Shown here: piece by piece, positions 18,925 to 27,515 of the stretch
How the letters are laid out: every line of letters begins with the position of its first letter
Position numbering within the stretch: the first letter of the stretch is position 1
DNA from: Rubrobacter indicoceani
Lineage (GTDB): Bacteria; Actinomycetota; Rubrobacteria; Rubrobacterales; Rubrobacteraceae
Assembly: GCF_003568865.1 (NCBI RefSeq)
Contig: NZ_CP031115.1
Coordinates: 1,922,001 to 1,986,000 of the forward strand
Length of the DNA stretch: 64,000 nucleotides
Reading direction: 5' to 3'
Translations under genes and position numbers: made by a program
The notes under the pieces: model-generated
The model's input: only the letters and a program-made list of their open reading frames with translations
The model's database searches: none
What the model was told of the DNA's origin: nothing

Positions 18925-19848
18925 TTATCCGGTCTTCTGCGAACGAACCTCGGGCTCGCCCGCGACGCGCCGGAACCGGACCTCGTTGACGAGAAGGAGG
19001 CTGGCGAGGATGATCGCAAGCCCCGGCAGGGTCCCGCCGCCGACTGGCTCACCGAGAAGGAGCGCGCCGAGCAGGACCCCGAAGCCCGGCACGAGGAACG
19101 TCACGGTGAGGGTCTTTGTCGGGCCGACGCTCGTTATAAGCCGGAAGTAGATAAGGTACGCCAGGGCGGTCGAGAGAAACGCTATCCCGAGCACCGCTCC
19201 GATCACGACCGCCGAGATGTCTGCGACGTTCACGTCCGCGCCGTCGTACAGGGCGAACGGCAGCGTTACAAGCGCCGCACCGCCGAGCTGTCCGACGGCC
19301 ATCGAGAGCGGGGAGACCCCGACAAAGCTACGCTTGGCATACGCGCTCCCGAGGCCGTAGAAGAACGCCGCCGCAAGCGAGGCGGCGACGGAGAGCAGGA
19401 CGACCGCGCTCAGGGGGATGGGGCTCCAGCCGACCAGCACCCCGACCCCAACAAGGCCGAGAAGGAGGCCCGCGACCTTTCTCGCGGTCAGCGCATCCCC
19501 GAGCCAGACGGCGGCGACTATCGCCCCGAACATCGGGGTGGTGGAGTTCAGTATCGCCCCGAAGGAGGCGGTCAGTTCGATCTGGGCCGCCGAGATAAGG
19601 GTGAAGGGCATCGCCGCGTTGAGCGTGCCGAGCAGCAGGAACCCCCGCCACCTTTTCTGCACCTCCCGAAGCCCGCCGACCGCCCCGAAGGCCACCAGGT
19701 ACCCGACAAGCGCGAGCGCCGCCAGCCCGACCCGCGCCTCGACCAGCGTGAATGGCCCGAGCACCGAGGCCGAAACCCGGATAAAGATAAACGACACACC
19801 CCACAACATACCGAGCGCAAAGAGCAGCCCGAGTTCTCTGAGGCTCAC
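18925..19848 (-). CDS. EamA-family drug/metabolite exporter (10 helices)
   Basis: A 307-residue integral membrane protein with ten hydrophobic segments arranged as two EamA repeats (GLLFALGMLWGVSFIFIR and ATFFYGLG-like AAFFYGLGSAYAKR). These transporters export small metabolites or amino acids. The ATG overlaps the stop of the MGMT gene upstream (ATGA), so it is the last gene of the sigma-MGMT-MGMT operon. Its link to alkylation repair may be export of a toxic compound, which is inference. Confidence 0.88.
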   Translation of the reverse strand: MSLRELGLLFALGMLWGVSFIFIRVSASVLGPFTLVEARVGLAALALVGYLVAFGAVGGLREVQKRWRGFLLLGTLNAAMPFTLISAAQIELTASFGAILNSTTPMFGAIVAAVWLGDALTARKVAGLLLGLVGVGVLVGWSPIPLSAVVLLSVAASLAAAFFYGLGSAYAKRSFVGVSPLSMAVGQLGGAALVTLPFALYDGADVNVADISAVVIGAVLGIAFLSTALAYLIYFRLITSVGPTKTLTVTFLVPGFGVLLGALLLGEPVGGGTLPGLAIILASLLLVNEVRFRRVAGEPEVRSQKTG

Positions 19849-20372
19849 CGGTCGGTCTCTCGCGAGTCTTTTCGCTCGTGGTCAAGGAGCCGTTCTTTCA
19901 AGTGTATCCCCCCGGCGAACCCGGTCAGCCCGCCGCTTGCACCCACGACCCGGTGACACGGCACGAAGAGCGGTATCCGGTTTGTGGCGTTGGCCCGTCC
20001 GGCGGCCCGCGCCGCCCCCGGTCTTCCGACCATCGCGGCAAGCTCCGAGTAGGTTCGCGTCTGAGCGAACGGTATCCTCCGGAGCGCGCTCCATACGCTG
20101 CGCTGCCACCCCGTGCCGACCGGGGAGATCGCGAGATCGAAACCCCGCCTCTCGCCACCTGCGTACTCGTCCAGCTGCCGGGCGACGGGGTTTGTGATCC
20201 CGGCTGCCCGCCCGAGGGTATATCCCCGGCGTTCCAGCTCATCTTCAAGCGAAACGGAGTAGTCCCCTTCGTCGAAGCGGGCGTAGATCACGGCCCCGGC
20301 TCCGTCCGCGGCGAAGGTGAAAGGCCCGGCGGGCGAAGCGACCGTCTGGAGGTAAGCCTTTTTCCGGCTCAC
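19845..20372 (-). CDS. Methylated-DNA--protein-cysteine methyltransferase (Ogt-like)
   Basis: Removes methyl groups from O6-methylguanine by transfer to its own cysteine. The 175-residue protein has the helix-turn-helix region FQRSVW-like GWQRSVWSALRRIPFAQTRTY, the Asn-hinge ANATNRIPLFVP and the active site PCHRVVG with Cys139. An upstream start would run through the neighbour in another frame. GTG 20372 overlaps the preceding stop (GTGA) and gives a normal Ogt length. It is the second of two tandem alkyltransferases. Confidence 0.9.
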   Translation of the reverse strand: MSRKKAYLQTVASPAGPFTFAADGAGAVIYARFDEGDYSVSLEDELERRGYTLGRAAGITNPVARQLDEYAGGERRGFDLAISPVGTGWQRSVWSALRRIPFAQTRTYSELAAMVGRPGAARAAGRANATNRIPLFVPCHRVVGASGGLTGFAGGIHLKERLLDHERKDSRETDR

Positions 20373-21154
20373 GCGGCGACCGCCGGACGGCAGACCTTGC
20401 AGGGCCGGAAGCCGGAGCCGAGGGCGGAGTTCAGGTTTTTGAACGGGCGGCGGTTCTCGGGCTTGATGCGCCTGGCGTGCCTGCAGGTCGTGTGGCAGAC
20501 GATGCCCGTCGTGGGGGTGGCGACGTAAGGCGCGCGGGCGACCTCTTCGAGTGGAACGCCCTCGTCCCTGAGAAGCCGGACTTTCTTCTCCGGCTCGAAG
20601 CCGTAGCTGCCGGGGCTGCCGTCGTTCCTTATAACGCGGTGGCACGGGACGATAAGCGGTACGGGGTTGTTCGCCATGATCGTCCCGACCGCCCGCGAGG
20701 CCCTCGGCCGCCCGGCCTCGCCCGCAACCCAGCCGTAGGACCGGACCTCACCGCGCGGGATGTCCTCCACTACCTTCAGAACCCGTCGCTGGAACTCCGT
20801 TCTGCCGCTAAGGTCCAGGGGAACCTCCACCCGCTCTCCGGCCAGCGCCCGCCGGACGAGACCCCGAAGCCCGTCCGAGGCCCCCTCCTCCTGCGGTACG
20901 ACGAGCCGCCCGAACATCTCACCGTAGCGCCGCGAGAAGTCCCAGCCGTCTTCGGCGCAGGGCGTTACGTATTTGATCCCCCCGGTTCCGTACCCGACGT
21001 AGAGTTTCCCGAGCGAGGAGTCCACCGTGAAGAACAAATCCGCTCCGTCGGCGAGGATGGCTTGTCCGGCGGCGGCAAGGTCATAGCCCGAGAGGCGTTC
21101 TCCGGCGGCGCGGAGCGTCGCCTCGATGCTTTCCGAGGTACGGGTTTCGTTCAT
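20369..21154 (-). CDS. MGMT domain with C-terminal Ada-type zinc domain
   Basis: The N-terminal 85 residues resemble the MGMT ribonuclease-like domain. Residues 115-205 are the alkyltransferase core with active site IVPCHRVI (Cys171). The C-terminus (residues 215-258) is an Ada metal-binding domain with Cys220, Cys224, Cys252 and Cys255 (TGIVCHTTC; GFRPCKVCRP). In E. coli Ada the zinc domain is N-terminal and separated by an AraC helix-turn-helix; here the order is reversed and no AraC domain exists. It may repair both base and phosphotriester methylation. Start overlaps the sigma-factor stop (ATGA). Confidence 0.85.
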   Translation of the reverse strand: MNETRTSESIEATLRAAGERLSGYDLAAAGQAILADGADLFFTVDSSLGKLYVGYGTGGIKYVTPCAEDGWDFSRRYGEMFGRLVVPQEEGASDGLRGLVRRALAGERVEVPLDLSGRTEFQRRVLKVVEDIPRGEVRSYGWVAGEAGRPRASRAVGTIMANNPVPLIVPCHRVIRNDGSPGSYGFEPEKKVRLLRDEGVPLEEVARAPYVATPTTGIVCHTTCRHARRIKPENRRPFKNLNSALGSGFRPCKVCRPAVAA

Positions 21155-21756
21155 GTTGCGGTCTCCTTTTTCGGGGCGGTTCCGGCGCTGCTCTCAGCCG
21201 CAGCAAGGGACTTCCGGAGCGAGTCCATGCCGCGCCGGACAAGGGTCTTGGCGGTGTTCTCGGGCCAGCCGGTTGCGAGGGCTATCTCCGCGTAGGGCAG
21301 GTCTTGCAGATACCGGAGCGTTACGGCGATGCGCTGTTTTTCCGACAGCCGTGCGAGCGCGTTCAGAGCGTCCATGATCCTGGCCCGATCCGGCTCCGGT
21401 TCTGCGGTTGGGCAGGTTTCTTCGTAAAGCGGCAACTCTTTTCTGCGCGACGAACGGCGGAAATGATCGCGGGTTTTGTTCAGGGTGATCCTGTACAGCC
21501 AGGCCCGCAATGCAAGGTTTTCGATCCTCTCCTTGCGGTACCTTCCCAACGCTTCAAGCGCGCTCACGAGCGCGTCGTGAACCACGTCTTCGGCAAGCAC
21601 GCAATCCCGCAGCATCGCTCCTGTGAAAGCATAAAGCTCCGGGTAGTACGCTTCGATCATCTCTCCCGGCGCGTCCGGGTCGCGGTCGGCGAGCCGTTCG
21701 CCGAGCGAACGTCCGCCGCGAGTAGACTTCTTTGCGATGGTGATCTCCGTCTGCAT
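21151..21756 (-). CDS. ECF-type RNA polymerase sigma factor
   Basis: A 201-residue sigma factor of the extracytoplasmic-function type. Region 2 is visible as YYPELYAFTGAMLRDCVLAED and LRAWLYRITLNKTRDHFRR; region 4 as LSEKQRIAVTLRYLQDLPYAE and GWPENTAKTLVRRGMDSLRK. No anti-sigma gene is adjacent. ATG 21756 gives the normal ECF length; the frame is open further upstream to 21873. It heads an overlapping operon with two alkyltransferases and an exporter, so it may direct a DNA-alkylation stress response. That role is inference. Confidence 0.85.
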   Translation of the reverse strand: MQTEITIAKKSTRGGRSLGERLADRDPDAPGEMIEAYYPELYAFTGAMLRDCVLAEDVVHDALVSALEALGRYRKERIENLALRAWLYRITLNKTRDHFRRSSRRKELPLYEETCPTAEPEPDRARIMDALNALARLSEKQRIAVTLRYLQDLPYAEIALATGWPENTAKTLVRRGMDSLRKSLAAAESSAGTAPKKETAT

Positions 21757-21799
21757 GTTTTTAGAACGTCCCTGTCGCTCGGAAAGTTTCACCCCGAAA

Positions 21800-22252
21800 C
21801 TAAAGTCCCGGTATCGTTGCCTTGCCGAGGGCTTTCCGCAACCGACCGAAGCCGCCGCCGGGAGCTTCTCCAAAGCTCAACCACCAGCCCCTCAATCCGT
21901 GCTGGAACCCGGCCTCTCTGGCTTGATCCGAACTCACCCGACCGACGAGAACCACCTCCCGTAAGCCTCGTACTCCGGCAGACTCAGCCGCCCCGACATA
22001 CAGCGCGACCGCCGTCTCAGACTCACCGAACCAGGGATCCACAACCGGAACCCCGACCAGCATCCTGCCTGCTCCAACCTCCCTGAAGGCAACGACCCCG
22101 ATTACATCCCTTCCACCGCCCCCGGCAACAAGGAAACTCCCCTCTTCGTACGCCGTCCAGCGCGGCAGACCGTTCATCTCCATCAAACGCACTATATCTG
22201 CAATGTCGGCCCGCCCCGACCGACGAACGCTCATACGTTTTTCCACGCTCAC
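21800..22252 (-). CDS. Small GNAT-like protein
   Basis: The 150-residue protein resembles a GNAT acetyltransferase: VRRSGRADIADIVRLMEMNG is the usual beta1-alpha1 opening, GVVAFREVG the beta4 strand, and REVVLVGRV a late strand before a C-terminal QAREAGFQHGLRG helix. The acetyl-CoA pyrophosphate loop (Q/RxxGxG/A) is not clearly present, so activity is uncertain. It ends 44 bases upstream of the sigma-factor start on the same strand and could be the first gene of that operon. Confidence 0.5.
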   Translation of the reverse strand: MSVEKRMSVRRSGRADIADIVRLMEMNGLPRWTAYEEGSFLVAGGGGRDVIGVVAFREVGAGRMLVGVPVVDPWFGESETAVALYVGAAESAGVRGLREVVLVGRVSSDQAREAGFQHGLRGWWLSFGEAPGGGFGRLRKALGKATIPGL

Positions 22253-22390
22253 GTCAACTCCTCTCCAGAGGATGACCGAAGGGCTCGACTACAAACCAGC
22301 CACGAGCCGCACAACCCCTGAAATCGGAAAACCATGATCCCTTTTGCGGTTTGCCGGGATGCCCTCACCCTTTCCTCTGTTCGATCCGGG

Positions 22391-22424
22391 TATAATTGCC
22401 ATAACAGTCTGGGACAATTATAAG
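22391..22424 (+). promoter_or_regulatory. GntR gene promoter overlapped by an inverted repeat operator
   Basis: TTGCCA (22396-22401) and TATAAG (22419-22424) are 17 bases apart, a good sigma-70 promoter. They are embedded in an inverted repeat: TATAATTGCC at 22391-22400 faces GGACAATTATA at 22412-22422. A related partial copy, TGCCATAGGACAATAAGG, follows at 22433-22450. Arms that cover both promoter hexamers suggest autorepression by the GntR protein encoded 30 bases downstream. The repeat is seen directly; the regulator is inferred. Confidence 0.65.
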
Positions 22425-22455
22425 TGGCATACTGCCATAGGACAATAAGGATTTC

Positions 22456-23418
22456 ATGGATTTACGGATAAACCAGAAAAGTCACGTACCGGTACATGTG
22501 CAGTTGGAGGAGCAGATCAAGCACCTCATTCTGTCGGGTGGGGTCGGGGTCGGGGAGCGTTTGCCGAGCATACGCGCTCTGGCGGGATTCTTGCGGGTGA
22601 ACCGGAACACAGTATCGAGGGTGATCTCGGACCTGGAGCGCGAGGGTTTTGTAGAGACGCGGCGCGGGAGCGGGGTGTACGTTCTGGAGCCGCCGGTCGG
22701 TGGTGCGGAGCGCCATCGGAAGGAGGTCATAGAGCGCGTCGTGGATCTGGCGGCGGCGCGGGGTGTGCCGCTCGATGAGATAGCGGAGGCTCTTATGGAG
22801 CGTTTCCGGGCTTCGGGGGCGGAGAAGACGAAGATCCTCTTTATCGAGTGTACGAAAGAGGAGTTGGATCAGTTCTCCGACGAGCTTGAGGCGCAGCTTC
22901 CGGTAGAGATAGAACGGGTGATGCTGGAGGATCTGGAAAAGACCGTTTCGGGCGGGGATCCTCCTTGGAGCCTTGCGGTAACGACCTTTTTCCATGTCCA
23001 CGAGGTCGAAGAGATAATGGAGCCGCTCGGCGTAGAGACCGTTGCGCTGCTCGCGGAGGCGAACATAGAGAGCCTGCAGAAGCTTATGGCGTTGCCGGAG
23101 AGAACGACCGTCGGGATCATCGGGGCGTCGGAGACCTGCATGGTCAACCTTGCGCGTTCGCTGGAAGGAGCGGGCCTTGGACATCTGGACCTCCGGGGCG
23201 AGGTCTACATCGACGACCTGAACGAGGCGGACAAACTCTTCGACGAGGCCCAAGCTCTTCTGATCTGTTCATCCATAACCGCAAAGAAGATCTCGGAAAT
23301 GGACAAACCCGAGCGGATCGAAGTCATCGAAGAAAATCGCACGCTCGACAAGGGCGGCGTCGAGATGCTCGGACGCATGCTCCGGGAACTCCGAAAGGAG
23401 GCTAGCGACGCTGGTTGA
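22456..23418 (+). CDS. GntR-family transcriptional regulator
   Basis: The N-terminal winged helix (residues 5-75) is typical GntR: VPVHVQLEEQIKHLILSG, LPSIRALAGFLRVNRNTVSRV and LEREGFVETRRGSGVYVLEP. Residues 95-115 contain an Asp/Glu-rich helix typical of the YtrA-like group. The C-terminal 200 residues form an unusual effector domain resembling a periplasmic-binding or phosphate-regulator fold (ILFIECTKEELDQFSDEL; TTVGIIGASETCMVNLARS). The ligand is unknown. No clear target gene is adjacent. Its own promoter carries an inverted repeat, suggesting autoregulation. It overlaps pth tail to tail by 17 bases. Confidence 0.88.
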   Translation: MDLRINQKSHVPVHVQLEEQIKHLILSGGVGVGERLPSIRALAGFLRVNRNTVSRVISDLEREGFVETRRGSGVYVLEPPVGGAERHRKEVIERVVDLAAARGVPLDEIAEALMERFRASGAEKTKILFIECTKEELDQFSDELEAQLPVEIERVMLEDLEKTVSGGDPPWSLAVTTFFHVHEVEEIMEPLGVETVALLAEANIESLQKLMALPERTTVGIIGASETCMVNLARSLEGAGLGHLDLRGEVYIDDLNEADKLFDEAQALLICSSITAKKISEMDKPERIEVIEENRTLDKGGVEMLGRMLRELRKEASDAG

Positions 23419-23956
23419 ACACGTCCATCGCCCGCTCCGGACCGTCGGTGAGTATTTTCTCCACCGCATCCGCTGCATCTGGAACGGCGTTTTTCACGGC
23501 CGGATCCATCCCACCGAGAACGTAATCCACAACGGCGACGCCTTCCGGCGGGCGACCTATACCGACCCGCACCCGCACGAAATCACGCCCGACATTGTTT
23601 GTAATAGAACGCAAGCCGTTGTGGCCGCCGTGTCCCCCGCCGACCTTCACCCGAACGTCCCCTGCCGGAATGTCGAGTTCATCGTGGATGACTATAAGGT
23701 TTTCGGACTTCTGACCGGCGACCGCCGACCCGGAGAGGTTCATCATCGTCTGCGGCTTCATGATAGTGAGGTTCTTCAGGTCGAAACCTACTTCGGCAAC
23801 CTCGGACTTTTTCTTTGTCCGCCACGAACCGCCGTACCTGCGAGCGAGTTCGTCGGCCACTAAAAAACCGATGTTGTGGCGAGTTCGCTCGTAGCGACGA
23901 CCGGGGTTTCCGAGGCCCACGACCACGGGGAGGCTCCGCGACATAGCCTGCGTCAC
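23402..23956 (-). CDS. pth: Peptidyl-tRNA hydrolase
   Basis: Recycles tRNA from prematurely released peptidyl-tRNA. The motifs are VVVGLGNPGRRYERTRHNIGF with the catalytic His, LTIMKPQTMMNLSG and VIHDELDIPAGDVRVKVGGGHGGHNGLRSI. The frame extends upstream to 24031, but GTG 23956 has GGGGAG at suitable spacing and gives 184 residues, the normal size. ATG 23944 is an alternative. It lies downstream of rplY, the standard actinobacterial pairing. Confidence 0.95.
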   Translation of the reverse strand: MTQAMSRSLPVVVGLGNPGRRYERTRHNIGFLVADELARRYGGSWRTKKKSEVAEVGFDLKNLTIMKPQTMMNLSGSAVAGQKSENLIVIHDELDIPAGDVRVKVGGGHGGHNGLRSITNNVGRDFVRVRVGIGRPPEGVAVVDYVLGGMDPAVKNAVPDAADAVEKILTDGPERAMDVFNQRR

Positions 23957-24063
23957 GGAAGGCTCCCCGGTTGTTTTTTCGCTCTCCGGCTTCGATCTCG
24001 CCGGGAGGTTCAGCTTTCGCATCTCGCGCAACTTGCCGCGAGCCGAACGAAACAGACGGGAAA

Positions 24064-24762
24064 TTACTGCTGCTCCCCGGGGCCTTCGTTCGAGTCGCCG
24101 GAGCCTGCGTCGCCATCCTCCTCGGCGGCCTCGGCTTCTTCGCGCTCGGCGGTCTCCTCGTCCGATTCCTCCTCGACGACGCCCGCAGCCTCGAGTTCCT
24201 CGTCGGTAATGATGTCCGGGGGGGTAACGGTCGCAACGACCTCTTCCGGGTCGGAGACGAGCGTAACTCCCTCGGGCATCGTGACGTCGGCGAGCGTCAT
24301 GTTCTCGTTCATCCCGAGGCTTGATACGTCTACCTCGATCTCCTGCGGGATATCGCCCGGCAGGGACTCGGCCTGGATCTCGTAGGCGACCTGGGCAAGA
24401 ACGCCGCCCTCCTCGGTACCGGGGGCCTCCCCGACAAGGGTGAGCGGGACCGTGATCTCGATAACCTCGCGCATGTTCACCGGGGCGAAGTCCACGTGGA
24501 TAAGCCGGTCGTTGACCGGGTTGCGCTGTACGTCCACGACGCGGGCGGTCTGCTTGCCCTCGCCGAAGTCAAGGTCGTAGAGGGCGTTGTCGCCGTAGTG
24601 GGTCAGGGTGTAGTCGAGAAGCTTGTTCGGCACCGCAAGCGAAGTGTTCCCGCCGTCGGCGTAGAGCACCGCCGGGGTCTGACCGCTCTTCCGCAGCCTG
24701 CGGGAGTCGTTCTTTCCCTTGCTTTCCCGTTCCCTTGCCTGCAACTGTACGTTATCCGCCAT
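24064..24762 (-). CDS. rplY: 50S ribosomal protein L25 (general stress Ctc type)
   Basis: Binds 5S rRNA in the large subunit. The N-terminal L25 domain (residues 1-90) shows QARERESKGKNDSRRLRKSGQTPAVLY and FAPVNM; the C-terminal TL5/Ctc domain (95-190) has LAQVAYEIQAESLPGDIPQEI. A very acidic tail (residues 190-232, EEESDEETAEREEAEAAEED) follows. This is the long two-domain form. ATG 24762 (MADNVQLQ) is the expected N-terminus; the GTG three codons upstream has too short a spacing from GGGAG. Confidence 0.93.
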   Translation of the reverse strand: MADNVQLQARERESKGKNDSRRLRKSGQTPAVLYADGGNTSLAVPNKLLDYTLTHYGDNALYDLDFGEGKQTARVVDVQRNPVNDRLIHVDFAPVNMREVIEITVPLTLVGEAPGTEEGGVLAQVAYEIQAESLPGDIPQEIEVDVSSLGMNENMTLADVTMPEGVTLVSDPEEVVATVTPPDIITDEELEAAGVVEEESDEETAEREEAEAAEEDGDAGSGDSNEGPGEQQ

Positions 24763-24876
24763 CTGTCTCACTTCTCCCGCGTTCTCTTGAACCTCGATAC
24801 GAGCTTATTCCAAACCCGCTTAATTTACTAGAAATCCCGCTTATAACAACTGTATTGCGAGCGGTGGCGCAGCCGA

Positions 24877-25869
24877 CTAGAACAACTGGTTCTCGCCCAT
24901 AAAGACCTCGCTCACCGATTCGTCCGTAAAGACGTTCTTGATGGTGCTGGCGAGGATCGGGGCGATGCCAAGGGTTTGTATCTTTCCCTTCGGCTCGTCG
25001 TCGCGCAGGGGCAGCGTGTCCGCCACGACAACCTCCCGGATGGCGGAATCCTCTATTCTCCGGTACGCCCTGCCGCTGAAAACGGCGTGCGTCGCGGCCG
25101 CGTAGACCTCGGTGACGCCCTCGTCAATGAGACGTTCGGCGGCCCCGCAGAGCGTACCGCCGCCGTCTATGATGTCGTCTATCATGATCGCACGCTTGCC
25201 CCCCACGTCCCCGATAACGTGGGTTACCTCCGACTTTCCCGGCTCGCGGCGCATCTTGTTCACGATGGCCCAGGGAAGCCCGAGGTGATCCGCGAGCCGC
25301 TTGGCGACCTTCACCTCGCCAGTATCCGGCGCGACCACCACAGCATCGTCGGCGTTTCTGAAGCCCCGCTCCCCGAAGTAGTCCACGAAGGCGTGCATCG
25401 CCGTCAGGTGGTTTACCGGGACGGAGAAAAAGCCCTCTATCTGCCCGACGTGCAGGTCCATCGTCATCACCCGGTCGGCCCCGGCGACCTCCAGCATGTT
25501 CGCGACGAGCTTCGCCGTTATCGGCTCGCGCGGCTTTGTCTTTCTGTCCTGCCTGGAGTAGGCGTACCAGGGTATGACGACGATGATCGTCTCCGCCGAA
25601 GCGCGCCTCGCCGCGTCGATCATGATAAGGAGTTCCATCAGGTTCTTGTTTACCGGCTGGCACAGGCTCTGCACGATAAACACGTCCGAGCCGCGCACGC
25701 TCTCGCCGTAGCGGGCGTACATCTCGCCGTTGGCGAACTCCGTCAGCTCCACCTCGCCGAGTTCGAGGTCGAGGCGGTCGGCGATGCGCTGCGAAAGCTC
25801 CGGGTATCCGCTCCCGGAGAACAGCATCAGCCGTTTCTCGGGGTTGTGGGCTATATGACCGTTATGCAT
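24877..25869 (-). CDS. prs: Ribose-phosphate pyrophosphokinase
   Basis: Makes PRPP from ribose 5-phosphate and ATP for nucleotide, His and Trp synthesis. The 330-residue protein has the N-terminal MLFSGSGYPELSQRIAD, the ANGEMYARYGESVRG block, QSLCQPVNKNLMELLIM, DLHVGQIEGFF, VVAPDTGEVKVA and the PRPP-binding loop IMIDDIIDGGGTLCGAA. Length is normal. It follows glmU on the same strand, the usual order in Gram-positive bacteria. Confidence 0.96.
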   Translation of the reverse strand: MHNGHIAHNPEKRLMLFSGSGYPELSQRIADRLDLELGEVELTEFANGEMYARYGESVRGSDVFIVQSLCQPVNKNLMELLIMIDAARRASAETIIVVIPWYAYSRQDRKTKPREPITAKLVANMLEVAGADRVMTMDLHVGQIEGFFSVPVNHLTAMHAFVDYFGERGFRNADDAVVVAPDTGEVKVAKRLADHLGLPWAIVNKMRREPGKSEVTHVIGDVGGKRAIMIDDIIDGGGTLCGAAERLIDEGVTEVYAAATHAVFSGRAYRRIEDSAIREVVVADTLPLRDDEPKGKIQTLGIAPILASTIKNVFTDESVSEVFMGENQLF

Positions 25870-25944
25870 CTTCCCTCCGGATTTTCGCGAGACTCCATCA
25901 AGCCACCGGGTATCCTACCGATTCTTTCCGCGCTTTGCGTTTGT

Positions 25945-27336
25945 TTAACCTTTTTTATCGGATGGCTTCTTTCTACCCGGGGCGTCTCGAATAACACGAG
26001 CCGGCGCGCCGACGGCGAGTTTTCCGGCGGGGATGTCCTTGTTGATGGTGCTCCCGGCCCCGAGGTACGCCCCCTCACCGACCTTCACCGGGGCGATGAG
26101 GTTGGTGTTGATCCCGGTAAAGACACCGTCCCCTATCTCGGTCCGGTTCTTGTTCACGCCGTCGTAGTTGGCCGTGATGGTCCCGGCCCCGAGGTTGACC
26201 CCGGCGCCCATCTGCGTGTCCCCGACGTACGAAAGGTGCGGGACCTTCGAACCCTCTCCGATGTGTGTGTTCTTGACCTCGCAGTACGCCCCGACCTTCG
26301 ACTTCCGACCCAGCACCGTCCCCGGCCTGAGGTAAGCGTACGGCCCGACGCTCGCCTTTCTGCCGACGTGCGCCCCGCGTCCGACCGAATGCTCCACGAG
26401 CGCGCCGTCCTCGACCGTCGTGTCCATCAGGTCCGAAGAAGGCCCGATCACGCAGTCCGAGCCGATCTTCGTCGCGCCGCGCAGAAAGGTCCCCGGAAGT
26501 ATCACGGTGTCGCGTCCGATCTCGACCGTCGCCTCGATGTGCGTGGAGACGGGGTCCCGGACGGTGACGCCCTCCTGCATGTGCGCGTCGAGGATTCTCC
26601 GGCGCAGGGTCTCTTCGGCCCGGGCAAGCTGCGCCCGGTCGTTGACGAGGTTCGCCTCGGTGAGGTCTTCGAGGTGATAGGTGACGGCGCGGCTTTTCTT
26701 GCCGATGATCTCCAGAGCGTCCGTCAGGTACAGTTCGCCCTGCGAGTTGTTTGATTCGAGCCGCCCGAGTGCATCCCGGATCTCGGCCAGCCCGAAGGCG
26801 TACAGCCCGAGGTTGACGAGCTTGTTCCCGCGCTCCTCGTCGCTTGCGTCACGCTCCTCGACTATCCGCACCACCCCGGCGTCCTCCGTAACCCGCCCGA
26901 GCCCCGCCGGGTCATCCATCCCGGCGACCAGCACCGTCGCCCCGACATCGGCGTTGCGGTGCCGCTCTACAAGCCCGGCGAGCGTGGCGGCGGAAATAAG
27001 AGGTCCGTCCCCGTTTACGACCAGAAGCGTCCCCTCGGTCTGCTTCACCGCCTCCAGCGCGACCTTTACGGCGTGCCCGGTGCCGAGCTGTTCTCTCTGG
27101 AGAACGCTCTCGGCCTCCTCCGGCAGAACGGAGCGCACCTCATCGGCCTGATGCCCGACAACGACGTTCAGGCTCTCGGGCGAGAGGGGCCGGATCGCAC
27201 CTATCACGTAGTTCACCATCGGCACACCGCACAGGGTGTGCAGGACCTTTGCCCGGTTTGATTTCATCCGGGTCCCCTTGCCGGCCGCAAGCACGATGGC
27301 TACCAGGGGGTTGTTTTCAGGCTCGTTCATGGACAT
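25945..27336 (-). CDS. glmU: Bifunctional GlcNAc-1-phosphate uridylyltransferase / GlcN-1-P acetyltransferase
   Basis: Makes UDP-N-acetylglucosamine for peptidoglycan. The N-terminal domain (about 1-235) has LAAGKGTRMKSNRAKVLHTL, QREQLGTGHAVKVAL, VVNGDGPLI and NLGLYAF. The C-terminal left-handed beta-helix (about 255-450) has the hexapeptide repeats HIGEGSKVPHLSYVGD and NLGAGTITANYDGVNK with catalytic-region residues. The basic C-terminal tail is normal. It lies between tRNA-Gln and prs. Confidence 0.96.
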   Translation of the reverse strand: MSMNEPENNPLVAIVLAAGKGTRMKSNRAKVLHTLCGVPMVNYVIGAIRPLSPESLNVVVGHQADEVRSVLPEEAESVLQREQLGTGHAVKVALEAVKQTEGTLLVVNGDGPLISAATLAGLVERHRNADVGATVLVAGMDDPAGLGRVTEDAGVVRIVEERDASDEERGNKLVNLGLYAFGLAEIRDALGRLESNNSQGELYLTDALEIIGKKSRAVTYHLEDLTEANLVNDRAQLARAEETLRRRILDAHMQEGVTVRDPVSTHIEATVEIGRDTVILPGTFLRGATKIGSDCVIGPSSDLMDTTVEDGALVEHSVGRGAHVGRKASVGPYAYLRPGTVLGRKSKVGAYCEVKNTHIGEGSKVPHLSYVGDTQMGAGVNLGAGTITANYDGVNKNRTEIGDGVFTGINTNLIAPVKVGEGAYLGAGSTINKDIPAGKLAVGAPARVIRDAPGRKKPSDKKG

Positions 27337-27418
27337 GCGCGTCTCCTTGAGTCAGCCCGCAGGATTCGTGAAAGTTCTGAAAGCGCGGGAGAACGACCCT
27401 CCGGACTTCTCCCCCGAG

Positions 27419-27489
27419 CTGGGGCGGCAGGATTCGAACCTGCGATCCCGGGACCAAAACCCGGCGCCTTGCCGCTTGGCCACGCCCCA
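27419..27489 (-). tRNA. tRNA-Gln (UUG)
   Basis: The minus strand folds into a standard cloverleaf with acceptor TGGGGCG/CGCCCCA, D arm GGCCAAGCGGCAAGGC, anticodon loop TTTTGGT (anticodon TTG), a short variable loop and T arm with TTCGAAT. The unusual 5' U1-A72 start is typical of tRNA-Gln. CCA is not encoded. It sits between glmU and the rsmA-ispE gene. Confidence 0.93.
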
Positions 27490-27515
27490 GAGTCCTGCGA
27501 CGCGGATTATATATC

